From Calliopum simillimum (lineage: Eukaryota; Arthropoda; Insecta; Diptera; Lauxaniidae): a DNA stretch of 64,000 bases. The stretch is taken from positions 109,134,897-109,198,896 of the forward strand of contig OX638370.1 in NCBI GenBank assembly GCA_951812925.1. The letters run 5' to 3'. This document shows, piece by piece, positions 34,855-46,860 of the stretch. Each line of letters opens with the position of its first letter. Position 1 is the first letter of the stretch. The notes under the pieces were generated by a model. That model was not told the DNA's origin. It worked only from the letters and a program-made list of their open reading frames with translations, and did no database searches. The translations under genes and the position numbers were made by a program.

Positions 34855-36734
34855 TATGTGGCGCGTCATGACAAAAGTTATATATCTTACCAGATGTCAA
34901 ATTCGAGTTGATACCATTGGATAGAGAATACAATTCTGAGGAGAACGCAGAAAAAACCTCTCAAAAATGTCTTAAATTGGCAAAGTTGTGGCGTTTTAGT
35001 TTAAAAATAATGCTTTTGAGATAATTGAGGTTAAAGTTTGGAAAAATAGATTTTTATACTATCTAGCGGCTAAATTTTTGAATTATTTCACTTGTTAGTT
35101 TTATCTTCAGAAATGTAGGTAGCGTTGGTTTCTAAAGCCCAAAACGTGAAATTTTGACCTGATCTCATGTTTTGTCCTGTAGTGAAAAATTTACTCTGGC
35201 AAGATAAGGTGCCTTTTGTCACGACGCATCACATATATGTATGTGAAATTGGGCATTTCTTTTACTCAGATTTAGGTAATTCGAGCACAGAGTCGCTGGT
35301 TTAAAGATAACTAACAACTTTCGTCAGTGCTTTTTAAGTTGCTCGAATATTAAATAACTTTCGCCCAAGCATAACCCAAATTTCTTAATATAAATTTGCG
35401 GTGCATAGTTTTGTGAAAATTACAAACTTTAAAAATTTAAATTAATTTACAACTTTTTGTACATATTAAATTTGTATTAACTTTAGTCTCCAATATTGCA
35501 GAAAACAAAAATGTTGAAAAAACAACTGTTATGGTGTGGTTGAGTCTGAAAAACATAATGCGACGTGCTACTAAATAACCATGGAATCAAAACAACAAAT
35601 GGAAACTCGACGGATAAATGTGGAAGGTAATTTTTCTTTTATAAAAAATATTTTCTTTCAAATAGTCCTAAACTTACTTGGCACTGATGATACTTATTTC
35701 TGATACCTCTTATGAAACACTGTGATTTCAACTATAATAATTATAAACTGATAGATTATTTTCATGTTTTATTATTATTATGAATTCTATTTAATCGGAT
35801 TACTAATTTTGTTTTTTAATCACTTTCAGCTTAGTCCGTCTTGAGTCATAATGCCAGAATCGGATTTTGTCTGTATGCCGTACTTCAAATGTTCAAAGGT
35901 TTGCATATCCTGATATTTATTTTGAAAATTTTACTTTCCAATGATGATATTATAAACCATTCACAGACAACCATATAAAAGTTTAACGCTGACAAACTGC
36001 CTCAATATTCTTTTGAGATTAGTGCGTCTTGTTTAACTGGTTATGGATAATGGTTAATAAATTGGCACTGAGTTTTAATAAAATAAACTTAGTTAATGTT
36101 TGAACTTTTACTTTATTTAATTGACTTTTTTTATTTTTCGTTACAGATGAAGATGCATACATATTTTAAAAACTAGAAGATCTGTTTGGCTATAGGTCTA
36201 AGCAATTCCTTAAAATGTATGAAGCAACTGAAATGGAGCAACGTTTTAAATTAAAATGCATAACAATTTATATCAAAATTTTATAATTTAATGTACTTTA
36301 TCAATAATTGATTAAATAAAAACTAAATGTTATTACATATTTGAATTTGTATTTACCTTTACGACTCAATATGATTTTTGGTCCTTGTTTGGATTAATGC
36401 AGATTCTTAGCTTTTGCAACTGTTGAACGTTTCTATCCAATCGTTTAAAAAAAGGAGGTATTCAGGCCTCTGTTTAGTAATTGGTGATCAAATATAAAGT
36501 ACGCAAAAATATCGGGATATTTTTTGACATTTTGGCGTCTTGAGGCTATTCTTAATGACCTTGCATATAACGGCCATCCAATCATACATACTAAAGCAAG
36601 GTTTGTTCATCTCAGGATAAGAGAAAAGTGCACTGCCGAAGGGGAGCTCGCCGATTACCTTATATGATTTGCACTTGGTATTTCGTTTCACCAGAAAAGC
36701 ATGCAAACGCAGTGACAAATATGAATCATACAAG

Positions 36735-37170
36735 CCTGTTACGTAATCCGTGTAATTTCAATTACTTTTCATTTAGAAGGCTTTTTGATGAACACGGTGA
36801 GTCACACGATAAAAAGTATCAGAATCTCTTTTGTGGAAATTACAGGTTCTATAAATAATATTGATTTGCACTATGGAAAAAGCAACCGTTTAGGAAATAT
36901 CCGATGAAATCAATTTTTTTCGACTTTTTGCGATTTTTTAGGAATATTTTCTAAACGGTTACTTTTTCGGTGGTGCAAATTAATATTAGTAGTAGAACCT
37001 CTAATTCTCCACAAAAAAGATCATGATACTTTTTATCGTTCGACTCATCGTTTTCATCCAAAAGCCTCCTAAATGAAAAGTTATTGGTTGAATATGTGTA
37101 TACCGACCAATGTATTTAGCCCGAAATTTTTTATTATAAAAGTAATTGAAATCACACGGATTTCGGAACA
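36735..37170. mobile_element. Fold-back MITE, best copy
   Basis: The left end 'cctgttacgtaatccgtgt' pairs with the right end 'cacacggatttcggaacaag'. Further in, 'cttttcatttagaaggctttt' pairs with 'aaaagcctcctaaatgaaaag', and 'aaccgtttaggaaatat' pairs with 'aatattttctaaacggtt'. About 60 bases near 37085-37145 on the right have no partner and may be an insertion. Confidence 0.7.
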
Positions 37171-37421
37171 AGACTTACTTTTATTTCGCCAAAATGGGAA
37201 ATATACTAATCTTGGGAATTCGCCATAACGGCATAAATCTGTGATGGATACCGAGACGAAACTTAAGTTTGAAATAAAACGCTGAACATAAAGCTCACAG
37301 CTATTTGATCCATGCATTAGTGGAGAAAAAACAAATTTTTTCATTAAAAAATTAAAAATTAACTTTAATTCAATTATTTCTATCTACTTAATAGGTACAT
37401 TTTATAATTTTTATTTTATAA

Positions 37422-38509
37422 TTAAAAATCATTTTTAACTAAGTTTGCTCGCTCTCTTAGTGCCAGTTGTTCATTTTCTTGTTTTGCAATCATACGATCA
37501 CCCTTTGATTTTTTACCAATACCTAATTTAGGTAAACCACGATTTAGCCCTTCCAGCAATACACAGGCTTTGCATGGTTGCTGTGATGACACAAATCCGC
37601 AACGTGTACAGAGGCCACGAGTTGGTTTCTTCACCTTGTCCTTAAAACGCAATTGCTCGCCAGAGTATATTATATCCATTATCACCGATGGACGCACTTT
37701 TTCCAAATCTTTAAGAAAAGCCCGCGCATGACCGCGATATGCATTTGGCGCAAATACACATTCAGTTGAAAAATACACAAGTTTCTTATAGTGTGCATAC
37801 ATAACTATTTCTTTTTCATATGCATATTTAAGCGGTTTTACACGTGGTATCGAATCTTCACCGCCGCCAGTTCGAATGTCAGTGCACCGACGCAATCGAG
37901 CTGTATCGCCTCGCAATATATTCATCAACACCGTCTCAGCGATATCATCTGCATTGTGCCCAGTGGCTATGGCATCTACTATCAACATTTTGGCACCACG
38001 ATCAAGTGCTTGTCGGCGAAATACGCCACAAAATGTGCAATTATTCGAACGCCCAATCTGTTCGACAATTTTGTCCATAGTCCAACCGTAGAGTTCTTCA
38101 TAGGAGAGTATCTTTAGTGGCATTTGATAGTCGTCACGGTTTTGTTTTACAGTTTCCAAGCTATCATCCCTATATCCTGTGATTCCTTCATCGATGGACA
38201 GTAGAACCAGCTGCAATCCATAATCATAACGTTCATTCAGTAGTTTAAGAACATGTGCCAACACTGTGGAATCTTTTCCTCCACTTGCTGCTACAGCAAT
38301 TTTTTCACCGCGTCGAAAAAGTTCATTTGAAATTATTGTGTGATGAATTTCAATTTCAAATGCAGCAAAGAAACATTCCTTGCATAGTGCATCACCAGTT
38401 TTAGGGCGCTAAAAATTAATTTTGTTTATTTAAAACTATTGATAATTTTATAATTTCTTACCTTAAGCACGGCATTCTGTCCACAATTTGATTTACAAGC
38501 AACTGGCAT
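37422..38509 (-). CDS. Ctu1: Cytoplasmic tRNA 2-thiolation protein 1
   Basis: Catalytic partner in the CTU1-CTU2 complex that thiolates uridine 34 of Lys, Glu and Gln tRNAs, using sulfur passed on by URM1. Two exons, 38509-38462 and 38408-37422, join in phase 0 to give 344 residues, the usual family length. The N-terminus has the zinc cysteines (C5, C9, then 'CKEC' at 25-28). The adenylating PP-loop 'SGGKDST' is at about 58-64. Further on come '[18 protein letters not shown]', 'GHNADD' and the C-terminal zinc ribbon '[17 protein letters not shown]'. All key residues are present and the frame is open. Divergent from alicorn, 2.4 kb away. Likely orthologue of Drosophila CG8078. Confidence 0.97.
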
Positions 38510-40953
38510 TTCAACACTTTGTAATAAAGAAATAAATTGCTTTTACATGTGATTATTTTGTTTATTTCATCATATCAGAAATTAATTTTTTGATAAATAT
38601 CGTGGTAAAAAATTTGACAATCTGTCACACATTGAAGAAAAACTTCGCAACTGCCGCCAACTTCAACTTCTTCAACATATCGTGATTTTCGTTAAAAATT
38701 AGAAAACATATGGTGATTTTCGTTAAAAAGTAGAAAACATACCGTGATGTTGATCATACTCGTTACTCAAATTGACATTTACAATAGTTCAGAGTTGCAT
38801 TTCACAAGGAGCACCATCACAGAACTAAGCGGATGGTAAGCAACGATTATTTATATTGGATGTGACTTCGTACGGAAATTAAGCTGTACGGCCAAAACAT
38901 GTTTCAATAAAGATAAGTATAATTACGACTCAATCTGATGCGAGCAATACATCTTGTCGTACTTGTTACGCGCGGGTTATATGACAATGAAATCAAAACG
39001 TTAAAAAACAAAAATATTTTCAAAATAAGGCATTAGGTACAAAGCGGCATGATAAAATGGTTAATCTCCGGCTAGACTATCTGATGGTCGCGCTTCTCCC
39101 TTTTTGTCCTAACGCGTGAACATAGAAAATGTCATGCCATAATGATAGCCATACAAAAAAAATCAGTGAAACTTGAGATCTAATATTCTGCAGTAAACCC
39201 CAAGAAAAATCGATAAAAAGCAATCAAGTGACTCGATGGTCTGTCACTTGGAGTGCTATTGTCCCTCCCCACCTATGGCAATTCCGGCACTCAATTATGA
39301 AAATTGCCCCTGATGTACTTCAAAATTACTTATAAAGCAAACTTACTTCATAAAAAATTTGTCCGCTTTTCCACACGCGAGTTACAAACAAGTTCTCTAT
39401 GTGCCAATTCACACGAAGGGCACGGGCACGTAGGGCACGTCAAATTTCTAGGCAAGCGGAGGGCAAAAGTGCTTTCATTTTCCTACGTTTGCCTACAAAT
39501 GGTGAAAGCACCATTTCCCTCCGCTTGCCTAGAAATTTGACGTGCCCTACGTGCCCGTGCCCTTCGTGTGAGTTTGCACAATGTTCTTTTAGGTACAGTG
39601 ATCATAAATGTCAAAATATTTGTGTTTCATGCAATTTTTTAACTTAGGGACCGACATCGATACAGTTCAATTTCAGACACCACAAAAATAAGTCTTCGAT
39701 TTCCGTGGCCCCACGGTTTAACGATGTGTTTTTGTAAATCGACTTAAAATAAGTCAAAAAAAAAAAAAATATTTCCATATCGCTTCGTTTTCCTAATATC
39801 AAGGTTTGAATAATACGGGAATATTGAAAAAATTTCAAGAAATAGTGAATTCGACGACCCAAAATATGTTAAAAAAAATTATATAATATGTGTTATTACA
39901 TACTAAAGAAATTTCAAAACAACAACAATACTACCACAGCCAACAGCACCAAGTTGACCTCTAGTCCCAACCAGTAGAGGTAGCACAATTTCTAGTCCTC
40001 TCGGACTAAGCTCGATCTGTTTTCAATTCCATACCATTCTTATACTAGCATAAGAAAGGAATAATTGTTTCTCTAATTTGCAGACCTCGAGTTCAAATCA
40101 CTGCATCAACAACAAAAAGAGCCCTTTAAAAACAAGAAAAAAGTGAACAACTTGACTTGCTCTCCAAAAATTTTTAGTCTCGATGTATTTAAGACGAAGC
40201 GGAAAATGGGAAAATTGTATCTAATTTTTTCGACTTATTGTTGATAGATTTATAAAAAAACATCGGAAATCGAAGTATCCCCCAGCATATAAAACATAAA
40301 TTTTTTTTAAAAAAAAAATTAATGGTGGCATAAAATTTCATACATTTACTTTTCCCAATTTATTCTTTTATTCGTTATTCGGCCCTATTGACGACAAGTT
40401 TGATGGGTAGGCTGATCGTCTAAAGAGCCTAAATATCTCAGTTTGTAAAGTACCTTTTTGACATTTCTCCTTTGTTTGTTTTGTAAGGTTTTTTATTCGT
40501 GGTTTTATTTCCTTATCCATATCCTCTAAATAAAAAAAAACTAATTTTCAAGCAACCAAAATAAAATTTCCGCTGTTGTCTGTTTAAAATAATCAGAAAA
40601 ATTTTAATTATTTGAGGCGCGTCTACTTTTTTAATTTAAATTTATTATAAAAATTCTGCTAAACACAATTTTACAGCAAAAAAGGTATACATTTTTAACT
40701 AAAAAACAATTATTACAAAACAACGCAATTTATTCACAAAAGAAAAGTGAAAATTTCCCAAGGAGCAAAGAGTAGAACAGGAAAAGAAAAAAGTGCCAAA
40801 TATACAAAATTAAATGTTAACTAAAATTCATACGTCCATTATACAGTCTTAAGACAATAAAAAAAAGTACAAACGACGCAGCGAAAACCAAGAAAAACTA
40901 CAAATTTAATTTATACAGCAAAGCGAGCGCATTACCAAACTTTACCAACCTCC
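38510..40953. other. Space between Ctu1 and alicorn, with the alicorn 5' UTR at its right end
   Basis: No coding sequence. A strong hairpin lies at 39398-39582. The right 350 bases are A-rich ('acaaaagaaaagtg', 'gcgaaaaccaag') like an alicorn leader. 39940-40110 contains a B-box-like 'gagttcaaatc', too weak to call a SINE. Confidence 0.5.
39398..39582. repeat. GC-rich near-perfect hairpin, about 80-bp arms
   Basis: The left arm contains 'cgaagggcacgggcacgtag' and 'gcacgtcaaatttctaggca'; the right arm is their inverse with very few changes. The spacer is about 25 bases ('ttcctacgtttgcctacaaa'). Much richer in GC than the surroundings. No target duplication was found. Confidence 0.8.
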
Positions 40954-43874
40954 ATGGGGAATGCAGGCAGCACTAGCGTAGTAAATCGCGAACGCCACAA
41001 GTCAAGTGACCTCTCCACACCGAATTCACCCTTCCGGGAGTTACCCGGCTCCACAGTCAGTACACCATCAGCTGCCGGTATTGGTGGCTCACTGGGCTCT
41101 GTGGTGGTGGGTGGTGTCAGTAACAGCGTTGTTGCTGGCGGCGGTGGTGGTGGTGTCAGCGGGCAGGCATTCACATTTGACAAAAAACCCGACACACGTT
41201 CAGTCTTGCACGGCGGTTCATCGCAAGAAGACGAAGAACCTTATTATACGAAACCCGCAGCTTCGGTTGATTCTGAATTAACAGCAACACCGAATAAACG
41301 ACGCTCTAGTTCTGTCTCTGAAAGTACCAGTGTTGTTTCAAATATGTCACGGAAATCGGAGTCCACCGATGCAGAGCCACAAGAAGATGATCTGAAAAAT
41401 CCAGCACTGCCTACTGTATTGCGTTGGGATGGTGGTGGCAGAAATGTCATGATCTCAGGCACCTTCTCCAATTGGAAAGCCATACCAATGGTGCGTAGTC
41501 ATGGAAATTTTGTGACCATTATTGATTTACCTGAAGGTGATCATCAGTATAAATTCTGTGTCGATGGCGAATGGAAATATGATCCAAAATTGGTAAGTGT
41601 GCTGTTAATTGAAAAATCAAACTTGGTTTTTGGGGAAAATCGATAATTCATATTACGTAGCTTTATTTGCTTCGTTAGTTAAGGGTTGATGGGTTGGATT
41701 GGTAAATAATTATCATATAAGAGACGTCATCTTTTCAATGAAATGCATTAAATGTGCGTTTTAAATTATAAATTGATTAATATCAGAAAGAATTCCATCA
41801 CGTGACAGTGCACTCGATTGGTTGGTTGTTATTTACATAAGTAATTAGCATTACCAAAACAAACAATGAAAGAAAATATGTTTTGATTTAAAGTAAATAT
41901 TACACAGTGTTGTTTGTAGAGAAACGAATGTAATAATTTAGTTTTTGACAGAAAGACTTATTTTTGTTTTTTAAATAGTATCTATCTTTGTTCCCAACAT
42001 ATCAAGTTCTTAAGCACAAATAGAGAGAGTTAAATAGAGAGAGTTGAAAGTCAACTTATTATGTATAGTGTCGGTCGAAACATAAATACGAAATCTACTT
42101 TGTGAGCATTTTGTACATTAAAATTGAGAAGATATGATATCGTTTCCTCTCTATGTTTCGTAGAACCAGTTGATTATCTTCCATCTTTTGGCCGCGCGTT
42201 GCTTCAATTTGGAATATCCTACATTCGCTGGACTGCTGCAAAAAGGTTTCTTTTGATTTAAGCTAGGGCGCAGGCCAAAAGTAGCTCTACATCTTAATTC
42301 AAGATATTCACGATGTGGAATCGTGACTGTATAATGGACCGTTTCATCTACAAAGACATTCTTCAAAATGTTTTGTTGCCTCATGCGGATTAAGAAATGC
42401 CATTTTAGTGGACATACCAACACGATTACGAAATACACTGCTAATGTGTGAAAGATTGGTTTATTGCTACGAGGGTTGAAATTCTGAAGTGGCTCGCGCT
42501 CAATCGCTAAATCTGAATCCCATCGAAAAGCTGTGAGAAATTTTGGAATTTTGCGCGAGACCTGCAAATAGCATGGACAAACATTTCCGCAGATGTAAGG
42601 CAGTATTGAAAAGTAAGGGTTGTTGTACAATACTTATCAAAACGAAACTTTTTAATGGACAAAATGCTGGCGAAGTAGATTTTGTGCTTATGTTTTATCA
42701 GATACTGTATGTGTTGTTCATTTTAATAGTAGCTTAAATCCATTCAAGGGCAAAACTAAAGTGATACACATATTTGGCCGATATAAATTTGGGCGATAAT
42801 CTTTTAACAAATAACACCTAAAAAATAAAAAAACGTAATAACGCCTAAAATAAAAACGGAATAACGCCCAAAAACAAAAACGAAATATCGCACAAAATTA
42901 AATTAAAACGAAATAAAGCCCAAATTTTGGGTGCTATTTCCAAAATGATTATCACCCAAATTTATATGAAAATAATCTGGGTGTTATTTCGTTATTGTTT
43001 TGCGGGTTATTACGTCATTTTATTTTTTAGGCGTTAGTTACAACCTCTATAAGGTAAAGTTGATTTTTTTTTCATGGCTTAAATCTGTGCATTAAAGAAG
43101 AGGCGCTATTTACTCAAAAACTTTTAAAACCCTCCAGCCAAAAAACCCGTACTTATCTCTTAACTTTTAAAAATATTCTAGAAAAGCGTTGAGAATGAAC
43201 AAGGCCAAAAAAATAATTTAGTATCTGTGCGTCAATCTGATTTTGAAGTATTTCAAGCGCTTGCCAAAGATAGTGAAGATGTACCCAATTATGCTGAGAG
43301 AGAATACTCACAGGAGGTGCCACAAGCTAAGCCATGGGAAAAAGTGTCCGGTCCACCTGTTTTGCCGCCACATTTGTTGCAGGTTATACTCAACAAGGAT
43401 ACGCCTTTGTCTGTAAGTCATAAAAACTAATCAACAATCGATAATTTTAATTTGTGTTTTTTTTTTACAATTTAAATCTATAAGGACCAGATGTTGATTT
43501 AAAATTGTTTTAAATATTACGATTTTATTTGATAAAGCTGTGTTTTTTTTTTTGTCAGCTGTTGTTTTTATTTGTTATAATTTAGTTCTTAGTTATATAA
43601 GCTGCTGAACTAAATTGTCAAATACAGTCCTTTGTTCTAATTAAGATTTAAAAATATTAAAATTATCGAAATTTTTTCCATACCTCCCATATCAAAAGTA
43701 ACTCATTTCTACTCTTGTTTTCAATAGTGCGAACCGACATTGCTGCCTGAACCAAATCATGTGATGCTCAACCATTTATATGCGCTATCCATTAAAGACG
43801 GTGTTATGGTGCTAAGCGCCACGCATCGTTATCGCAAGAAATATGTAACAACTCTTTTATACAAACCAATTTAA
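40954..43874 (+). CDS. alc: AMP-activated protein kinase beta subunit (alicorn)
   Basis: Scaffold subunit of AMPK that links the catalytic alpha and the nucleotide-sensing gamma subunits. Exons 40954-41592, 43182-43412 and 43728-43874 join in phase 0 to give 338 residues. It starts MGNAGSTS, with Gly2 available for N-myristoylation. A Ser/Gly/Val-rich variable region follows, with an acidic and serine-rich part at about 90-150. The glycogen-binding CBM48 domain lies at about 150-213 ('VLRWDGGGRNVMISGTFSNW', 'GDHQYKFCVDGEW'). Exons 2 and 3 form the alpha/gamma-binding domain, ending 'KYVTTLLYKPI', the family's characteristic C-terminus. Intron 1 (1.6 kb) contains a Tc1 relic and a repeat array. 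Poly(A) signals follow near 43942 and 44203. Confidence 0.97.
42180..42650 (+). pseudogene. Tc1-like transposase relic in alicorn intron 1
   Basis: In broken frames the + strand reads 'IMDRFIYKDILQNVLLPHA', then 'VKDWF' and 'EILKWLALN', and then a stretch like 'IPSKSCEKFW' where an intact element would have the S-P-D-L-N-P-I-E-N-L-W motif. It ends 'WTNISADVRQY'. This is the C-terminal half of a Tc1 transposase, in a different and older family than the copy at 14.4 kb. Several stops; no ends found. Confidence 0.7.
42785..43045. repeat. Array of 'acgaaataacgccca' repeats with an inverted half
   Basis: Diverged units of 15-25 bases reading like 'aaaacgaaataacgcccaaa' run from 42795 to 42920. 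The inverse motif, 'gggtgttatttcgtta', appears at 42940-43020, so the whole can fold back on itself. It lies in alicorn intron 1. Confidence 0.65.
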
Positions 43875-44744
43875 GTCAAAAACAAAAGAAGAACTTAAAA
43901 AATGGCTTTCAAAATGCTTTGTTTGTAAATTTTATCCTATTAAATAATAAACTAACAAATCATATGACAACTTCCTAATATTTTAAAGAAAAAAACGTGC
44001 GAAACTCAAAGACTAAACAACCCATTTATTTTGAGTTTGTGTGGATGATATTAGAGGTGTGCTATGAGTAAAAAATTCATCATTGAAATATATATTCGAA
44101 AAACAACTTAGAAAATTTTTGAAATTGGCTTATTTCATATATTTAAGCAAATATATAACTATATTCTTGTATAATTATGGTGTATTTAAAATATTAAATT
44201 GTTGTTAATAAACTTTGATTTGAAATATGTTTTCTTTTAAAAACTCTGAAATTCTATTCTATCAATCATAGGTCGAGAAAGTTCAAACCATAATACAATA
44301 ATTATATAATTGAATCATGGTTCAAACCAATTTATTTGTTTTAACAAGGCCTTGAAACTTTAATACATTTATTCAAAAAGTTTTACAAATGAAAGTTTTT
44401 TGAAAACTTATTTGCATAAAAGCTTATGAAAACTTCGATCATCAGGCCTGTGTTGAAATCTATGTGCTTTCAATTACTTTTCATCTAGGAGGCTTTTTGA
44501 TTAAAACGGTGAGTCGAACGATAAAAAGTATTAATAATAAATTTTCTCAACCATCTTAACCCATTATATCCTTTTGTTATGAGACTTTTTGGCTCATTTT
44601 CCCAAAAAAAATAAACTGGGTTATAATGGGTTAATATATTCTACGAAAAATTTCACCAAGGGTAACTTTTTTGAATAAATGCGTAAAAAGAAATTAAAAT
44701 TTAATTAATATAGAACAAAGTAATGATGAATTTTTTTTTTCAAT

Positions 44745-45145
44745 AGAGTTATTCACGATCTGGAGTAGCAAGCTGAGTAACAGGGTAAAAGTGAACTCAG
44801 TTACTCTGAATAGTGAGCATACTCAATACTTTGCACTTATATTTGCTTTTTGTTTCTCAAAATAATTTTAGCTGCCAACAAAAAAAAAATTTTTTTAATT
44901 GAATATTTTGCTCTCATTCAAATTTTTATTTTTGATTAACGAAAATTGCCTCTCAATCATAAACAAGTTCAAACGTTTCTATAAAAAAAAGGCAAAAGTG
45001 TAAGATTATTTTACACTAGAAAATAGCTTGACTAAAAGGGTAAAAGAGTAACAGAGTAACTTACGTATATTTTGTTGTTGTGGTTGTGCACTATTACCCT
45101 GTTACTCTGTTACTCAGGACGTTACTCTAGATCGTGAATACCTCT
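44745..45145. mobile_element. MITE rich in GTTACTC repeats, copy 2 (inverted)
   Basis: The same family as 6527-6845 but in the opposite orientation and about 80 bases longer. Ends AGAGTTATTCACGATC and its inverse are flanked by AAT at 44742-44744 and 45146-45148. The extra length is an A/T-rich block near 44875-44950. Confidence 0.8.
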
Positions 45146-45605
45146 AATATTTATTGCGTTGTTATTATTTGAAAGTTTAAGGCTTTAATGAACCCCTGGT
45201 GAAATTTTTGGGAAAATTTTTTTTGTAGAACACTTTAACCCACTTTAACACTGTTTTTGGAAGAATGGTTCAAAAAGACCCACAAAAACAATATATAATG
45301 GAACAATATATAAGATGTTTTAGAAAACTGATTACTACGATTACAACAAGTTTTATCTAAACTAAAGATTTACCGCCCCATTCCCAATTTTACTTTCACA
45401 TGGAAGCGGATATGAAGTGGAATGCAAAACTTTTTGAAAAGTCCGCAAAACTAATGAGTTTGCGATACGACTTTTCAATGAATTTTGCTTTTTAAAGCTG
45501 TTTTGTTAATGAAATTTAAATAAAAAATACACACACATAAGCTCCATAGCTTTTTCTATTTTGTCGAGTGATTTTAAATCTTTATTGCATAATTAAATTA
45601 ATATT

Positions 45606-45714
45606 GGGGGTTATCGTGAATCATTATTCCCGGGGATTTTTTCTCAAACTGTAATAGAAAAATCACGGCAGTCTGAGAAAAAACCCCCGGGAATATTTAT
45701 TCACGATAACCCCC
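45606..45714. mobile_element. 109-bp palindromic MITE
   Basis: GGGGGTTATCGTGAAT and its inverse form the ends, flanked by ATT (45603-45605, 45715-45717). The arms extend for about 47 bases through 'attcccgggg' and 'ttttttctca'. A right-end remnant of the same family stands at about 7038-7058. Confidence 0.8.
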
Positions 45715-46304
45715 ATTGTAAATATTGTTAAAATAAAAAACTCTAACTACAAAAATATTTTTTCCGATGACAAGTAAAAAGTCGACTTTTTGGTATTTTC
45801 GAACTCAGTGTAGTAAGAATTGTTCGAAAACAGGATGCATCCAACAAACCCAATAAAATTCATAGAGAATGAAAAAATCTTTCTGTTAACGTAAAGCTCA
45901 ATTAAAGTTAATAAATTTAATAAAAAGTATTTTGCTTCATGAATCGTGTTTACCTGTGTGTATTTTTTTAATTGACAGCTGTCTAAAGCCAAAAAGTTTA
46001 CATTTCTACTGTAAAAAGTAAAATGTCTTGAACAGTCGTTAAATATGCCTCACTTTCACATCGAAAATAAAAAGTTATCAAAAAGTTTTCGAAATTTAAT
46101 GATATTGAAATTACACGGATTACGGAACAGGCCGTTTAGAGTGTTACAGTAGATAGAAATTTCGAAAATAAATTTTTTGTGGGTGTTCGGAGCTACTTAG
46201 CGACCCAATCTTACAAAATTCCTTAGTTGTTGTCTCTACACATTTAATGCTATCGGTAATGCCCTATTAACCTCATCGGAGATTTTGCATCGATTGTGGA
46301 AGGG

Positions 46305-46860
46305 AAAAAGCATAACTTAGGGTATTTTGTACTTTTTCAGTTTTTTGTAATTTTCTCCAAAACTGTACAATATATACGACTGGAGTATGCTGTTTCTTGT
46401 AATTGAGAAATTAGGATTGCATATAAAAAATTTGAATTTTTAACCCAAAAATATGGTTTTGTATAATACTTGATTTTTCGAACTTTGAACCGCTATAGCG
46501 CCGCTTCGAAAAATATTTTGGTAGTTTTTTTTTTACTTATCAAAAACAATCGAAAATTCTGTACTAGAACCCATCCCAAATTTTGTGTTGATCGAGGGAG
46601 GGAAAATATGCAAAATTGGGGGTATTTTGTACTTTTTTACAGTTTTTTTGTAATTTTCTCCAAAACTGTACAAGATATGGCATAAAATTTGACAAGAAAA
46701 TAACCATTAGAGTATGCTGAAGTTATGTTTAGAAGACATCATAAACGAGAAATCAAGATTTCATATAAAAATATAAATTTTTAACCCAAAACTACGTTTT
46801 TTCTATAATGCATACATGATTTTTTTAACTTTGAACCTTTGGTAGTTTTTTTCTACTCTG
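46305..46860. repeat. Tandem duplication of about 300 bp
   Basis: 'gtattttgtactttt' followed by 'ttttttgtaattttctccaaaactgtacaa', an 'agagtatgctg'-like phrase and 'tttttaacccaaaa' occur in the same order at about 46320-46455 and 46622-46795. The copies are clearly diverged. Confidence 0.65.

Larger units (their letters stand above)
33261..36330 (+). ncRNA. Possible spliced lncRNA or small-peptide transcript
   Basis: A run of well-formed splice sites on the + strand defines up to five exons: one ending about 33372 (donor GTAAGT), 34077-34130, 35502-35626, 35830-35898 and 36147 to about 36330, with AATAAA near 36314. Exons 2 and 3 joined give a 30-codon ORF beginning MEINTANSGLYMYPKTM and ending LLWCG. 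Exons 4 and 5 joined give a 25-codon ORF, MPESDFVCMPYFKCSK plus nine more. Neither matches a family I know. There is no long ORF. The alternative is chance splice-like signals. The MITE at 34420-34854 lies in the putative second intron. Confidence 0.35.

Noticed and set aside
37791..38117. Three overlapping + strand ORFs of 71-108 codons
   Set aside because: All lie antisense within the conserved Ctu1 coding exon.
42151..42630. 159-codon ORF on the - strand in alicorn intron 1
   Set aside because: The + strand of the same DNA reads as a Tc1 transposase relic, which explains the region; the reverse frame is a chance opening.
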